A DNA stretch of 27,030 nt from JANXVV01 sp038230975. GTDB lineage: Bacteria; Planctomycetota; Phycisphaerae; Tepidisphaerales; Tepidisphaeraceae. Of this stretch, positions 8,789 through 17,195 are shown piece by piece (position 1 is the first letter of the stretch; each line of letters starts with the position of its first letter). The notes under the pieces were generated by a model. The model searched no databases. It had not been told where the DNA came from and saw nothing but the letters and a program-made list of their open reading frames with translations. Position numbers and translations under genes: made by a program. The DNA lies in the NCBI GenBank assembly GCA_038230975.1, contig JBBRMF010000043.1:1-27030 (forward strand), written 5' to 3'.

Positions 8789-9133
8789 ATGGCAACCTTC
8801 TCCCCTTCTAATGTCGACGGTGTCAGGGTTCTGCATTTCAGCGGGACACTCAATCAGCATGGGGCAGAATCTATCAGACCGGCGCTCGTGGCAGAAGCAA
8901 GTGCAGGTGGGCCGTTAGTGCTGGATCTGGCGGGAGTGGATATGGTCAATACTCCCGGGATTGCCCTGCTTCTGACGGCCCATCGTGGTGTGCGGCAGTC
9001 CGGCGGGCGGCTTGTCGTCACCGGCAGTAGTCCCATGGTCACTGAAGTATTGCACCGCTGTCTACTCGATCGGATCCTGGTTCTTGTTGCCGACCCGGTC
9101 GAGGCCGTCGCGGTTGCAAAAAGCGTGGAATGA
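8789..9133 (+). CDS. STAS-domain protein (anti-sigma factor antagonist-like)
   Basis: From the ATG at 8789 it has 114 residues, a normal single STAS domain: SPSNVDGVRVLHFSGTLNQHGAESIRPAL, then GPLVLDLAGVDMVNTPGIALLL, then RQSGGRLVVTGSSPMVTEVLHRCLLDRIL. In SpoIIAA and RsbV relatives the loop after 'DlsgV.fidS' holds the serine that the anti-sigma kinase phosphorylates. Here the loop reads V-N-T55-P-G, so T55 is the only candidate and it is followed by an unusual proline. An earlier in-frame start at 8750 adds 13 residues without similarity. The next gene starts 24 nt downstream and encodes a receiver fused to an RsbW-like ATPase, so the two are very probably co-transcribed and functional partners. 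Confidence 0.85.
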   Translation: MATFSPSNVDGVRVLHFSGTLNQHGAESIRPALVAEASAGGPLVLDLAGVDMVNTPGIALLLTAHRGVRQSGGRLVVTGSSPMVTEVLHRCLLDRILVLVADPVEAVAVAKSVE

Positions 9134-9144
9134 CGCTTGCCCCC

Positions 9145-9150
9145 GAGGAG
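9145..9150 (+). promoter_or_regulatory. Ribosome-binding site GAGGAG that fixes a TTG start at 9158
   Basis: GAGGAG lies 7 nt before a TTG at 9158-9160. The longer in-frame start (TTG at 9137) would put this Shine-Dalgarno inside the coding region and add seven residues before the receiver. The receiver's first strand (KKSILVVEDD) starts 3 residues after the 9158 start, which fits. Confidence 0.75.
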
Positions 9151-9157
9151 AAATCCT

Positions 9158-9994
9158 TTGCCGGAAAAGAAGTCCATCTTAGTCGTCGAGGATGATCCAG
9201 ACCTTTGTCAACTTCTTTGCGAACTCCTGGAATCTGACGGCTACGTTGCAGATTCCGCATACAACGGACTCGGGGCGATTCGCCGGGTCAGTGAACGAGC
9301 GCCTGATGCAGTGGTGCTGGATGTCATGCTTCCGGACATGAGCGGCTTTGAGGTTTGTCAAAACCTGAAGCTACGTCGCGAGACAAATCTAATTCCAATT
9401 CTCATGCTGACAGCGATGAGCGATGCGGCATCCGTTCGTTCAGGCCTTCGGGTCGGGGCAAATCGATACCTGACCAAGCCGTTCGATCCTTCAGCATTGC
9501 TCGTCGAGGTCAAACAAGCATTGAAACATCGCGACGAGCTTGCGAGCCTTCAAACACACACTTCCGTCGAGCTTCATCTGCGAAGCGACAGTAAATCCAG
9601 GGAACAACTCAATGATGTTTTGAGCGAACTGTTTCTACTTACACCTTTGTCCGATGCAGCCATCCACCAGATCCGCTATGCCGCCCTGGAGATGATCGAA
9701 AACGCCGTCGAATGGGGGAATCGACGACAAAAAGACTTGATGGTGACCATCAGCTACGAGGTCACTAATCAACTCGTTAAATTTGTCATCACCGATCAGG
9801 GCCCTGGCTTTGACCCGCGCGACATCCCTCATGCGGCCCAGTCAAATAACCCGGCGGCACACCTTGGAATTCGCGAGAAGCTCGGCCTGCGCGACGGTGG
9901 TTTCGGCATTCTGATTTCTCAGGGCATGGTCGATGAATTCACGTACAACACGTCTGGAAATCAAGTTACGATGGTGAAGTACTTCAAGAAGTAA
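9158..9994 (+). CDS. Response regulator fused to an RsbW-like anti-sigma ATPase domain
   Basis: It has 278 residues from the TTG at 9158. Residues 5-122 are a complete receiver: ILVVEDD, phospho-acceptor D55 (VVLDVMLPDMSG), the conserved T/A switch region (LTAMSD) and K107 (YLTKPFD). A linker of about 40 residues leads to a GHKL ATPase of the RsbW/SpoIIAB type (about 160-278): EMIENAVEWG with N182, VITDQGPGFDP with D213, and GGFGILISQGMVDEF. There is no PP2C phosphatase and no DNA-binding domain. The likely job is control of the neighbouring STAS protein by phosphorylation or binding, gated by phosphorylation of the receiver. The upstream hybrid kinase with HPt is the likely phosphodonor. The sigma factor or other target is not encoded here. 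The domain reading is firm and the circuit is inferred. Confidence 0.9.
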   Translation: MPEKKSILVVEDDPDLCQLLCELLESDGYVADSAYNGLGAIRRVSERAPDAVVLDVMLPDMSGFEVCQNLKLRRETNLIPILMLTAMSDAASVRSGLRVGANRYLTKPFDPSALLVEVKQALKHRDELASLQTHTSVELHLRSDSKSREQLNDVLSELFLLTPLSDAAIHQIRYAALEMIENAVEWGNRRQKDLMVTISYEVTNQLVKFVITDQGPGFDPRDIPHAAQSNNPAAHLGIREKLGLRDGGFGILISQGMVDEFTYNTSGNQVTMVKYFKK

Positions 9995-10036
9995 GTTACT
10001 AAAAGATTTTCCGACGATTGACGACGGCGCGACAAA

Positions 10037-10876
10037 TCACTTTGTATGTTGACGTAAGAATTCGAGCGTTGCGGGCCAGGCATCCTGAGCGGCTTTCAGG
10101 TTGGCGCCATTCTGACCGTTCTGTTGTCGCAAAAACCCATGGCCTGCACCTTCATACACATGAGGAGCATAGGTTTTTCCCAATTCTTTCATGGATGCTT
10201 CGGTGGGTTCGACCGTGCTGGTGACGCGGGCATCGGTTCCGCCGTAGTTGCCCATGACCGGAGCTTTGATATTCGCCAATGCCTCTTTGGAAGGAGGCGT
10301 TCCGTAGTACACGATGGCCGCATCCAGTCCGGGTTGATGTGCGGCATAGTCGAAGCTCTTGCCACCGCCCCAGCAGAACCCGATCGTCGCACTCTTCGCG
10401 TTCGCCGCCGGCAGTTTGATTCCATATTCGCGGACGGCGTTGAGATCTGCGATCACTTCATCGGATTTCAAACTGCGGATCGCCGCGACAACATCATCTC
10501 GACTGGCAAATGAATCCGTCCCGCCCCCATCTTTTCCATGTCCAAAGAGCATGTCCGGGGCGATGGCAATAAATCCATCGGCCGCCAACTGATCCGCCAC
10601 GGAGCGGACCCAATCGCTCAATCCAAAGATCTCATGGATGACAATCACCACTGGAGCTTTGTCTTTTCGCTCCGGATAGACGATATATGACTTCAGCGGT
10701 GACTTGGCATTCGGCACGGGGATATCTATAAACTCACCGTGACGCGATGATTTTTCAAGAGTCGATTTCGCCTCTTTTTCATCCGGCGGCAACGCGGCAT
10801 GGGCGATCGGCGCGACCGCCAGGAGTTGTCCGATCAATGCCGCAAACAGTAACGCTGCGAGTTGGTTTGATTTCAT
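10037..10876 (-). CDS. Secreted dienelactone hydrolase-family protein
   Basis: A protein of 279 residues. Residues 1-27 are a signal peptide ending VAPIAHA-ALPP, so the enzyme is exported. The alpha/beta-hydrolase core has the dienelactone hydrolase triad: C168 in GFCWGGG, D215 (YGGTDARV) and H246 (GAGHGF). It also has E82 in VIHEIFGL, the residue that in the family interacts with the cysteine. It probably hydrolyses an ester or lactone; the natural substrate is unknown. Its ATG overlaps by two bases the ATG of the divergent GT39-like gene, so the promoter must lie inside that neighbour. A TATATT sits 7 nt before this ATG. It converges on the signalling block with a short gap. Confidence 0.92.
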   Translation of the reverse strand: MKSNQLAALLFAALIGQLLAVAPIAHAALPPDEKEAKSTLEKSSRHGEFIDIPVPNAKSPLKSYIVYPERKDKAPVVIVIHEIFGLSDWVRSVADQLAADGFIAIAPDMLFGHGKDGGGTDSFASRDDVVAAIRSLKSDEVIADLNAVREYGIKLPAANAKSATIGFCWGGGKSFDYAAHQPGLDAAIVYYGTPPSKEALANIKAPVMGNYGGTDARVTSTVEPTEASMKELGKTYAPHVYEGAGHGFLRQQNGQNGANLKAAQDAWPATLEFLRQHTK

Positions 10877-12401
10877 GGCAATGAATATACCGCAACGGAC
10901 GGAAAATCGTCAGTCACAAAATAGGCTTGCTGGTCGTTGTGCGTGGATTATTTTTGCCGCCGTGCTGCTCGGAATGGTCGGACGCCTGAAGCAGTATGCG
11001 ACACGCCCCTCGTATTGGAATGATGAAGCGGCGGTGGTGGCGAACGTGATCCAGCGGGATTGGGCCCATCTACTTGATCGGCTCGATTACGCACAGGCGG
11101 CTCCACCGCTATTTTTGTGGACCGAGCGGGGCATATTCCGATTGTTCGGACCGGGGGAGTATTCGCTGCGTTTACTACCATTGCTCTGTGGACTGATTGT
11201 CTTACCGCTCTACGCGAAGTTGGCGTGGCGGACTCTGCCCCCGGCGAGCGCTTGCTGGGCTGTTGCCTGGCTCTGCTTCTTCCAAAAGGTTGTCCATCGT
11301 GCCCACGATGTGAAACAATATAGTGGTGACATCCTGGTGGCCGTCCTGCTGCTGCTGGCGGCGTTTGGTTGGAAGAAAGGAGCGTCAGCAGCCCGGAAAA
11401 TAATATTCCTGTCGCTCACTGCCGCCCTCTCGCTTTGGTTTAGTTTCCCGGTCCCCTTTCTATTTGGCGCTTTGAGTTTGATCCTGCTGCCGGATTGTTT
11501 TCGCGGTGGGCGACGGAGCCGTTTTATCTGGTTCGCCGGAAATGTAATCGTCCTGGTGTCTTTTCTTTCCTTGAACCGAATCCTCTCGTCGCATCCAGCG
11601 GATCCTTCCCTTCTGGAATTCTGGCAGGATTCGTTCCCGGACTTTCATCGTGCGTTACACATTCCGCTCTGGCTGGCGGGTGAAATTTATGGTTTGTTCG
11701 GCTATCCATTCACATCGTTTAGCGCGCTTTCGACCGCGCTGGCGGTCTTAGGAATTTTCGCGCTGATCAAAACCGGGCGAGTTCAATTGGTTGCCACGCT
11801 CCTAATCGCACTGGCGCTGGCACTGCTGGCCGCTTCGCTTCATCGGTATCCGTTTCCCGGTCGGCATCGGCTTGGGCTCTATCTGATTCCTCTTGCAATG
11901 CTGGTATTAGGAGCCGGTGCGGAGGGAATCAACCTGGGAGCGACAGGTGGGCTGCGAAAATGGTGGTGGATATTGCCCTTGCCGCTTCTGCTGCTCGAAC
12001 TCGGACAATTTGCGAAGGATCTCGCAATTCGGGAAGATGCATCAACGACTCGGGAAGTTGTGGAGTACGTCCAGACTCATCGAAAAATAGGTGAGCCGAT
12101 ATACCTCTTCGGCGATTCACTTTCGGAATCACCGCCGTCGGGTCGAAGCGCGGAATTTCTTTGCTACTGGCCGGACGTTCCCGGGAAAGTTTTCGTCGGT
12201 TTTAAGAACCCTTCAAACATTGCGGCCAGCCGCTTTTGGGTGGTCTATTCGCTCAATCGACCTGAGACCACTCGCCCGGGATTTACAGATGCGGTACTCA
12301 AGCTTTTTGATCCTGGCGTTCACGTCAAGGTCAAGGATTCCTACCAATCGCGCAAACAATCCGGTGCAGTTCTATTGGAGAAAGACAGTCCTACACCGTG
12401 A
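10875..12401 (+). CDS. GT39-like polytopic membrane glycosyltransferase
   Basis: A protein of 508 residues with about ten hydrophobic helices. The first helix (about 23-38) is followed by YWNDEAAVVANV: D50-E51 is the acidic pair that GT39/ArnT/PMT-type enzymes carry in the first periplasmic loop. The second loop contains APPLFLW, the usual 'h.PL...' patch. A later stretch, FFQKVVHRAHDVKQYSGDIL, matches the 'R.Y' helix of the same group. These enzymes move a sugar from a polyprenyl-phosphate donor to a protein or lipid; donor and acceptor are unknown. The C-terminal ~130 residues look soluble. The start must precede the first helix, so ATG 10875 or 10881 are the only good choices, and both abut the divergent hydrolase start. 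The end overlaps the S53 gene end by 11 bp. Confidence 0.85.
   Translation: MAMNIPQRTENRQSQNRLAGRCAWIIFAAVLLGMVGRLKQYATRPSYWNDEAAVVANVIQRDWAHLLDRLDYAQAAPPLFLWTERGIFRLFGPGEYSLRLLPLLCGLIVLPLYAKLAWRTLPPASACWAVAWLCFFQKVVHRAHDVKQYSGDILVAVLLLLAAFGWKKGASAARKIIFLSLTAALSLWFSFPVPFLFGALSLILLPDCFRGGRRSRFIWFAGNVIVLVSFLSLNRILSSHPADPSLLEFWQDSFPDFHRALHIPLWLAGEIYGLFGYPFTSFSALSTALAVLGIFALIKTGRVQLVATLLIALALALLAASLHRYPFPGRHRLGLYLIPLAMLVLGAGAEGINLGATGGLRKWWWILPLPLLLLELGQFAKDLAIREDASTTREVVEYVQTHRKIGEPIYLFGDSLSESPPSGRSAEFLCYWPDVPGKVFVGFKNPSNIAASRFWVVYSLNRPETTRPGFTDAVLKLFDPGVHVKVKDSYQSRKQSGAVLLEKDSPTP
10884..10889 (-). promoter_or_regulatory. -10-like TATATT for the dienelactone hydrolase gene
   Basis: On the minus strand TATATT ends 7 nt before the ATG at 10876. 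CTGACG 18 nt further upstream is a modest -35 candidate. The site falls within codons 4-5 of the divergent glycosyltransferase gene. As with hemB, the implied start point is at or next to the ATG. Sequence prediction only. Confidence 0.4.
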
Positions 12402-14682
12402 TCAGCGGAATAGTGCGCTGATTATTTGATTTCGCGAGCGATATATCGGTGATGTTGATGAACCCGTTTCGATTGAAATCCGCGATTGAGGTAATCGTTG
12501 CAGGCGAATTAACCGCCTGCTTCGCAATCGCAATATCGGTCGTATTCACGATGGCTATATTCACGTGTTGGCCCGTACCACCCACGAGATTACCGAAATA
12601 GAATACATCGGGCACGATCAATCCGGTTGAGGCATCAGCCTTCATGGTCACCTGAAGCCATTTGTTGGTAATTGCGCCGTCCGCGAACAGAATCTCGATT
12701 CGATCAGACCCGTTCACTCCCTCACCTGCCCGTACGGTCAAGCCCACATTTACAGGAGCGGGTGACCAGTTCACACCGTCAGTGCTGACTTTGAAGATAA
12801 AATCAGAGGCATTCATCGCCGGCCCGTTTGCGAGGCTAACCGCATCAATGACGACGCCGTTAATTCCTTTGTCATAGCTCGTGTAATTTGCAAATGTGGC
12901 TGTCTGCCCCGGGAGCAATGCGGTCTTGTCCGGAGCAACCGCCCCGTTGTCTTCGAAGCCTGCGGTGGAGGTGTTCGAGTCATACACGCTGTTGTTGTAG
13001 AGAACGCGCCGATTCACGATGGCCGTAGGCTGTGTCACCGTGAACTGGCTGACGAATGCGTCGCCAACTTCACCTGGAATGTAGTTGCCGTTTTGGTCCA
13101 TCGGCGTGCCACCGACGGATTGGATCTGAGCCGCTATTCCAAGTGAATAATTTCCGGGCAACGTCTGGGTGGCGAACTGAACCTGTAACGTCACGCTATC
13201 GATCCACGAGTAGCCGGTGATGCTGGCAAGGATGTCATTGTTCGTGGGATCACGAAAAGAGCTGATCCCTGTGGACGTATTGAAACTGCTCGGATCAATC
13301 GGTGTGCTGAAATGAAACGTTACGGCCGAAACCGAGCCGTGATAAGACGTCGTCTGGAGAGGCCGTACCACAAACGGCCCACCTGACACGAGCTGCGGCA
13401 CCACCCTGTCGGCGAGTGGGCTTCCGATGCCGGTGACCAGATCATATCCAGGACCGGCGGCAAGCCCATTGGTTCCCGTAGTAATGTCACGGAAACTCGA
13501 AAGCGGAAGATTGTACAGCCGGGGAAGAAGGGTTGCCGCCCCGTCCAGCGGAGATAACCCGGCCAGAGCACGACCCTGTGCGGCAATTGCTACTAAACCA
13601 GCCACTGCGGGTGAGGATAGACTTGTTCCACCCACGGTTTGCCAAGGGGTGGCCGCTCCATTGCTGAAAGCGTCGTAAACCGAGACACCGCCGGCATTAG
13701 GATTGGCGGCGAATGAAATGTCGGGGATGGTTCGGAAAGTAGTGCTCTGCGTGACGTGCGTAACCGTTCCCTGCTGGTACGACGGCTGCGGTAAGAAATC
13801 GCTAATGCCACCACCACTACCGTTCCAACCCGATTCACTCGCGTTGTTACCCGAAGGGTTGTCTGAAACCAGGTTGGTCCCACCCACCGCCACTACATTT
13901 GGAGAATACGCCGGGTAGGTACCGGGGGTGCCACCGTCCCCCGTGGCAGCCAAAAAAGTGACGGGCGTGTGCCCGGCAGGTGTGGTGAAGATTGAACCGA
14001 ATTCGGATTCCGCCGTGTTCCACTCGAAGGAGCCCCAGCTCATCGTAACCGCCACCACTCCGGGCTGATGTCTGGCGTAGTCCACACCGCTGCCGATGAG
14101 ATCACCAAAATCCGCGCTCACCGTTTCAACCAGCAGGATGTTAGCTCCCGGAGCCAAGGCGTGCGCCCACTCCACATCCAGCGCGATCTCAAGTCCCCAA
14201 CCGGTATTGGTTAGCACGGAGCTGACCGGTCCCCCGTCCTGTCCCACGATCGTAAAGTTTGGTGGGTCTGGCAGCCCGAACTGTAAATCGAATGCGTGAA
14301 GATCCTCGACAATTTTAGGATTGCGATAGGCGTCGACGATGGCAATGGTCTGACCGGTTCCATCACCGACGATTCCCCCGAAATTGATGCTGTTAAAGCC
14401 GTAGGCGTTGCGGAGTCGGCTTGGCGTATATCCCGTCGGCGACGCCGTTGCCACAGCCGGTCGTGCCCGCCGCGTATGACCCGCGTGTTTTCCCGCATGT
14501 TTCAGCGTGGCCAGGATCGGGGTTGCAGTCCGCACATGGGAACGGTGAAGATGAGCATGATTCACTTGTTTCATGTGGGAATTGGCCGAGAGCATCCAGC
14601 GGCACTCCAGGGATTCCATGGTGGAAATCACCGATAGTTCGACCGATTGATGGGCGCGATGTGATCCACGTTTGAAAGTCAT
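12391..14682 (-). CDS. Large secreted S53 peptidase with dockerin-like C-terminus
   Basis: A protein of 763 residues. The ATG at 14682 has a GAGGG 7 nt upstream. The N-terminus carries the planctomycete signature MESLECRWMLSA (residues 22-33), then a histidine-rich linker (about 36-70). The S53 domain (about 85-432) has E165 and D169 (LEIALD), D249 (ATGDGG) and S354 (GGTSLSSP), and a GPGYD calcium loop. No activation prodomain is present. After it comes a beta-sandwich stretch (about 433-545, with 'VSAVTFHFSTPID' typical of bacterial Ig-like repeats), then a galactose-binding-like beta region. At the end is ADFNRNGFINITDISLAKSN, a dockerin-type calcium loop seen at the C-termini of many planctomycete secreted proteins. 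It is paralogous to the S53 protease at 1299-2435 but carries over 300 extra C-terminal residues. It overlaps the GT39-like gene end by 11 bp. Confidence 0.92.
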   Translation of the reverse strand: MTFKRGSHRAHQSVELSVISTMESLECRWMLSANSHMKQVNHAHLHRSHVRTATPILATLKHAGKHAGHTRRARPAVATASPTGYTPSRLRNAYGFNSINFGGIVGDGTGQTIAIVDAYRNPKIVEDLHAFDLQFGLPDPPNFTIVGQDGGPVSSVLTNTGWGLEIALDVEWAHALAPGANILLVETVSADFGDLIGSGVDYARHQPGVVAVTMSWGSFEWNTAESEFGSIFTTPAGHTPVTFLAATGDGGTPGTYPAYSPNVVAVGGTNLVSDNPSGNNASESGWNGSGGGISDFLPQPSYQQGTVTHVTQSTTFRTIPDISFAANPNAGGVSVYDAFSNGAATPWQTVGGTSLSSPAVAGLVAIAAQGRALAGLSPLDGAATLLPRLYNLPLSSFRDITTGTNGLAAGPGYDLVTGIGSPLADRVVPQLVSGGPFVVRPLQTTSYHGSVSAVTFHFSTPIDPSSFNTSTGISSFRDPTNNDILASITGYSWIDSVTLQVQFATQTLPGNYSLGIAAQIQSVGGTPMDQNGNYIPGEVGDAFVSQFTVTQPTAIVNRRVLYNNSVYDSNTSTAGFEDNGAVAPDKTALLPGQTATFANYTSYDKGINGVVIDAVSLANGPAMNASDFIFKVSTDGVNWSPAPVNVGLTVRAGEGVNGSDRIEILFADGAITNKWLQVTMKADASTGLIVPDVFYFGNLVGGTGQHVNIAIVNTTDIAIAKQAVNSPATITSIADFNRNGFINITDISLAKSNNQRTIPLITV

Positions 14683-15049
14683 TCAAAAGCCCTCGTTCTA
14701 ATCCAAAGCTCAGTCAAACCACTGCCATTAGGATATCCACCGATAAGACGAAGCAGCATGGCCATTGTTCAATCGGTCAACCACGATTCTCATCTGAGTC
14801 TAACCCACAACTCGCTAACGCCATCGAAAATTCCTGCGAATATGGCAAGAGGATCAAACCAAATACCCCATCTTCCGCGCATAGACGGAAGGCACGGAAT
14901 AAACCCGACGGAAATTGTCCGTTGATTTCCTCTGTTAAATTCTGACGACTAACGACCCCATTTTAAGCTCTCCAACAAAACCTTCCGACACTATTGCCCC
15001 ATCCCCACACCCGCTATCATTCCGCCATGCAATACAAATCGAGGCCGAC
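14683..15049. other. Divergent intergenic region, promoters expected
   Basis: About 370 bases lie between the starts of the S53 and glycoamylase-like genes. I see no ORF of interest and no repeat beyond a 5-bp ACGGA/TCCGT hairpin near 14908-14925. Just before the right-hand gene, TTGCCC (14994) and TATCAT (15015) could be a -35/-10 pair, but the 15-nt spacer is short. Both divergent genes should have promoters here. Confidence 0.5.
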
Positions 15050-16423
15050 ATGCTTCAATTAATGGCACGGCCACGCACATTCATCGCCGCATGGCTGGTC
15101 TTCACGCTGGCGTTTTCAGGTTGTGTACAGCCGCCAAAAACTGCGGTCTACTCACCCCCGGCCACTGCGCTCGTCGCGGAAGATGCCACGTTTCTCCAGG
15201 ATTTGGAGCAACGTACTTTTGCATACTTCCGGGAGCAATCCAACCCCGCTAACGGCCTGGTCGCCGACCGCGCACCTGCCGACGGAAGCGCAGTTGGCAA
15301 AGTCGCAAGCATCGCCGCCGTCGGCTTCGGGCTCAGCGCGATCTGCGTTGCCGATCATCATGCGTGGATCGATCATGACTCCGCTCGCCAACGCGTACTG
15401 GTAACCCTGCGATTCCTCAGCGACACCCTGCCGAACGAACACGGGTTCTTCTATCACTTCGTCGATATGAAAACCGGGCGGCGCATCTGGAAATGCGAGG
15501 TTTCCTCCATCGATACCGCATTGCTCATCGCGGGGGTGCTCACCGCGCGCGAGTATTTCCGCGACGATCCCTCGCACCGCGAAATTGCCGAACTGGCCAA
15601 CCGCATTTACCAGCGCGTCGATTGGCCGTGGATGCTCAACGGCACCAAAACCCTCGCGATGGGATGGCATCCGGAAAAAGGTTTTACCGCCGCCCACTGG
15701 GACGAATTCAGCGAGCATACCCTCCTCGATCTGCTGGCGATCGGATCACCCACCCACCCGCTTCCTGCCGAGTGCTGGCAGGCTTGGCGCCGAGGTCCAA
15801 CCGTCACCTATGCCGGACGCACTTACATGCAGTGCCCACCCCTGTTCACCCACCAATTCCCGCACGCCTGGATTGACTTTCGCAACCAACATGACCGCTG
15901 GGGAAACTATTGGCAAAACTCGGTCGACGCAACGCTCGCCCACCGCCAATTCTGTATCGACCTGGCCGCGCAGTCCCCGGAAAAATTCAGCAACTACAGC
16001 GACCGACTCTGGGGAATCACCGCCTCCGATTCAGCCACCGGCTACCGAGGCTGGGGCGGACCGCCAACCAAGGGCCCTATCGACCCCGCATTGGATGGCA
16101 CGGTCGTCCCCTGCGCCGCCGCCGGCAGCCTCCCGTTTGCGCCCCGCGAATGCCTGGCCACCCTGCGCCACATGCACGATCAATACGGCCACCAGATCTG
16201 GGGTCGCTACGGATTCGTCGATGCCTTCAATCCTCGCACCGGCTGGATCGGCCCCGATTGCATCGGCATCGACGTCGGAATCTCACTGCTCATGGCCGAA
16301 AATTGCCGTACCGGACTGGTCTGGCAATGGTTCATGCGCGGTCCCGAAATCCAACGCGCACTCAACGCCGCCGGATTTCAACCCGGCGCGCAAGCCACCT
16401 CACCTCGGGCAAATGCAGCTTGA
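15050..16423 (+). CDS. Glycoamylase-like domain lipoprotein (PF10091, GH144-related glucanase family)
   Basis: A protein of 457 residues. The ATG at 15050 follows GAGG at a 5-nt distance. Residues 1-25 form a lipoprotein signal with the lipobox AFSG-C25. The rest follows the COG5368/PF10091 pattern: SSIDTALLIAGVLTAREYF; MGWHPEKGFTAAHWDEFSEHTLLDLLAIGSPTHPLP; PLFTHQFPHAWIDFRNQHDRWGNYWQNS.DATLAHRQFC; WGITASDSATGYRGWG; DGTVVPCAAAGSLPFAP; WGRYGFVDAFNP; and FMRGPEIQRALNAAGF near the end. Characterised relatives in GH144 are endo-beta-1,2-glucanases, so a periplasmic or outer-membrane glucanase is the best guess, with the substrate inferred from family only. The last ~30 codons and the following ~45 bases are repeated 1045 bp downstream as a remnant. 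Confidence 0.9.
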   Translation: MLQLMARPRTFIAAWLVFTLAFSGCVQPPKTAVYSPPATALVAEDATFLQDLEQRTFAYFREQSNPANGLVADRAPADGSAVGKVASIAAVGFGLSAICVADHHAWIDHDSARQRVLVTLRFLSDTLPNEHGFFYHFVDMKTGRRIWKCEVSSIDTALLIAGVLTAREYFRDDPSHREIAELANRIYQRVDWPWMLNGTKTLAMGWHPEKGFTAAHWDEFSEHTLLDLLAIGSPTHPLPAECWQAWRRGPTVTYAGRTYMQCPPLFTHQFPHAWIDFRNQHDRWGNYWQNSVDATLAHRQFCIDLAAQSPEKFSNYSDRLWGITASDSATGYRGWGGPPTKGPIDPALDGTVVPCAAAGSLPFAPRECLATLRHMHDQYGHQIWGRYGFVDAFNPRTGWIGPDCIGIDVGISLLMAENCRTGLVWQWFMRGPEIQRALNAAGFQPGAQATSPRANAA

Positions 16424-16661
16424 TAAGAACTGAAAACGCTCTCGTAAGTTGTATTCAATCCCGCAAATAATTTGCGACCTCCCTTCAAGCTTTTTTCGAT
16501 ACTCACAAAAGACGCCACCCGCAACTTCGCGGCCCACCGGGCATCTATAATCATGGAGACAAGGAAAACCCAGAAGGATGAGCCCGATGTTTCACCGGCC
16601 TTGACGACCGGCATCGGCCTGGTCCGACGCGTTTTCCCGTCCCCTCACGAAGGAGCGAATC

Positions 16662-17192
16662 ATGCGTTATCTGAAATGTGCCGCCTTGCTGCTTGCCCTG
16701 GCGCTATCACCGCTTGCCCGAGCCGCCAACGACACGAACGATTTGCAGGGAAAGCCCGCCCCTGATTTCGCGCTGAAGACGCTGGATGGCAAAGACGCGA
16801 AGCTCTCCGACGAAAAGGGGAACGTCGTCGTCGTCGATTTCTGGGCGACCTGGTGCCCACCCTGCCGCAAATCACTGCCCCATTTGAACAAGATCGCATC
16901 GGACAAATCCCTCGCGGAAAAGGGACTGAAGGTCATGGCCGTCGATGCCCAAGAGAAGGCGGATGTCGTCCAGAATTTCGTATCCGAAAATAAATTCACG
17001 TTTAACGTTCCCATGGACGCCGATGGCGCGACGATGAAGGACTACAAAGTCCAAGGCATCCCGACGACGGTCGTAGTTGGCCGTGATGGCATGATCAAAA
17101 ACGTGTTTATCGGGTTCGTTGGAGAGAAAAGCGTTAAAGCCCTCGACGCCGCCATCGAGAGCGCGCTGAAGGAACCGAAACCGGCGAAGTGA
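16662..17192 (+). CDS. TlpA-like periplasmic thioredoxin-family protein
   Basis: A protein of 176 residues. The ATG is preceded by GAAGGAG at a good distance. Residues 1-21 are a signal peptide (ALALSPLARA-A). The fold is AhpC/TSA-TlpA type: GKPAPDFALKTLDGKDAKLSD; VVVDFWATWC65PPC68RKSLPHL with the redox CxxC; and the cis-proline strand GIPTTVVVGRDG. It should act as a thiol-disulfide reductant or oxidant in the periplasm; the partner is unknown. No cytochrome-maturation or Dsb partner gene is nearby. The stop is followed within 4 nt by a composite palindrome that probably terminates transcription. Confidence 0.92.
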   Translation: MRYLKCAALLLALALSPLARAANDTNDLQGKPAPDFALKTLDGKDAKLSDEKGNVVVVDFWATWCPPCRKSLPHLNKIASDKSLAEKGLKVMAVDAQEKADVVQNFVSENKFTFNVPMDADGATMKDYKVQGIPTTVVVGRDGMIKNVFIGFVGEKSVKALDAAIESALKEPKPAK

Positions 17193-17195
17193 AAA

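Noticed and set aside
15152..16470. Long ORFs in other frames of the glycoamylase-like gene (up to 282 codons)
   Set aside because: They are shadows of the real gene: low-complexity proline/serine/arginine sequence, no start signals, no domains.
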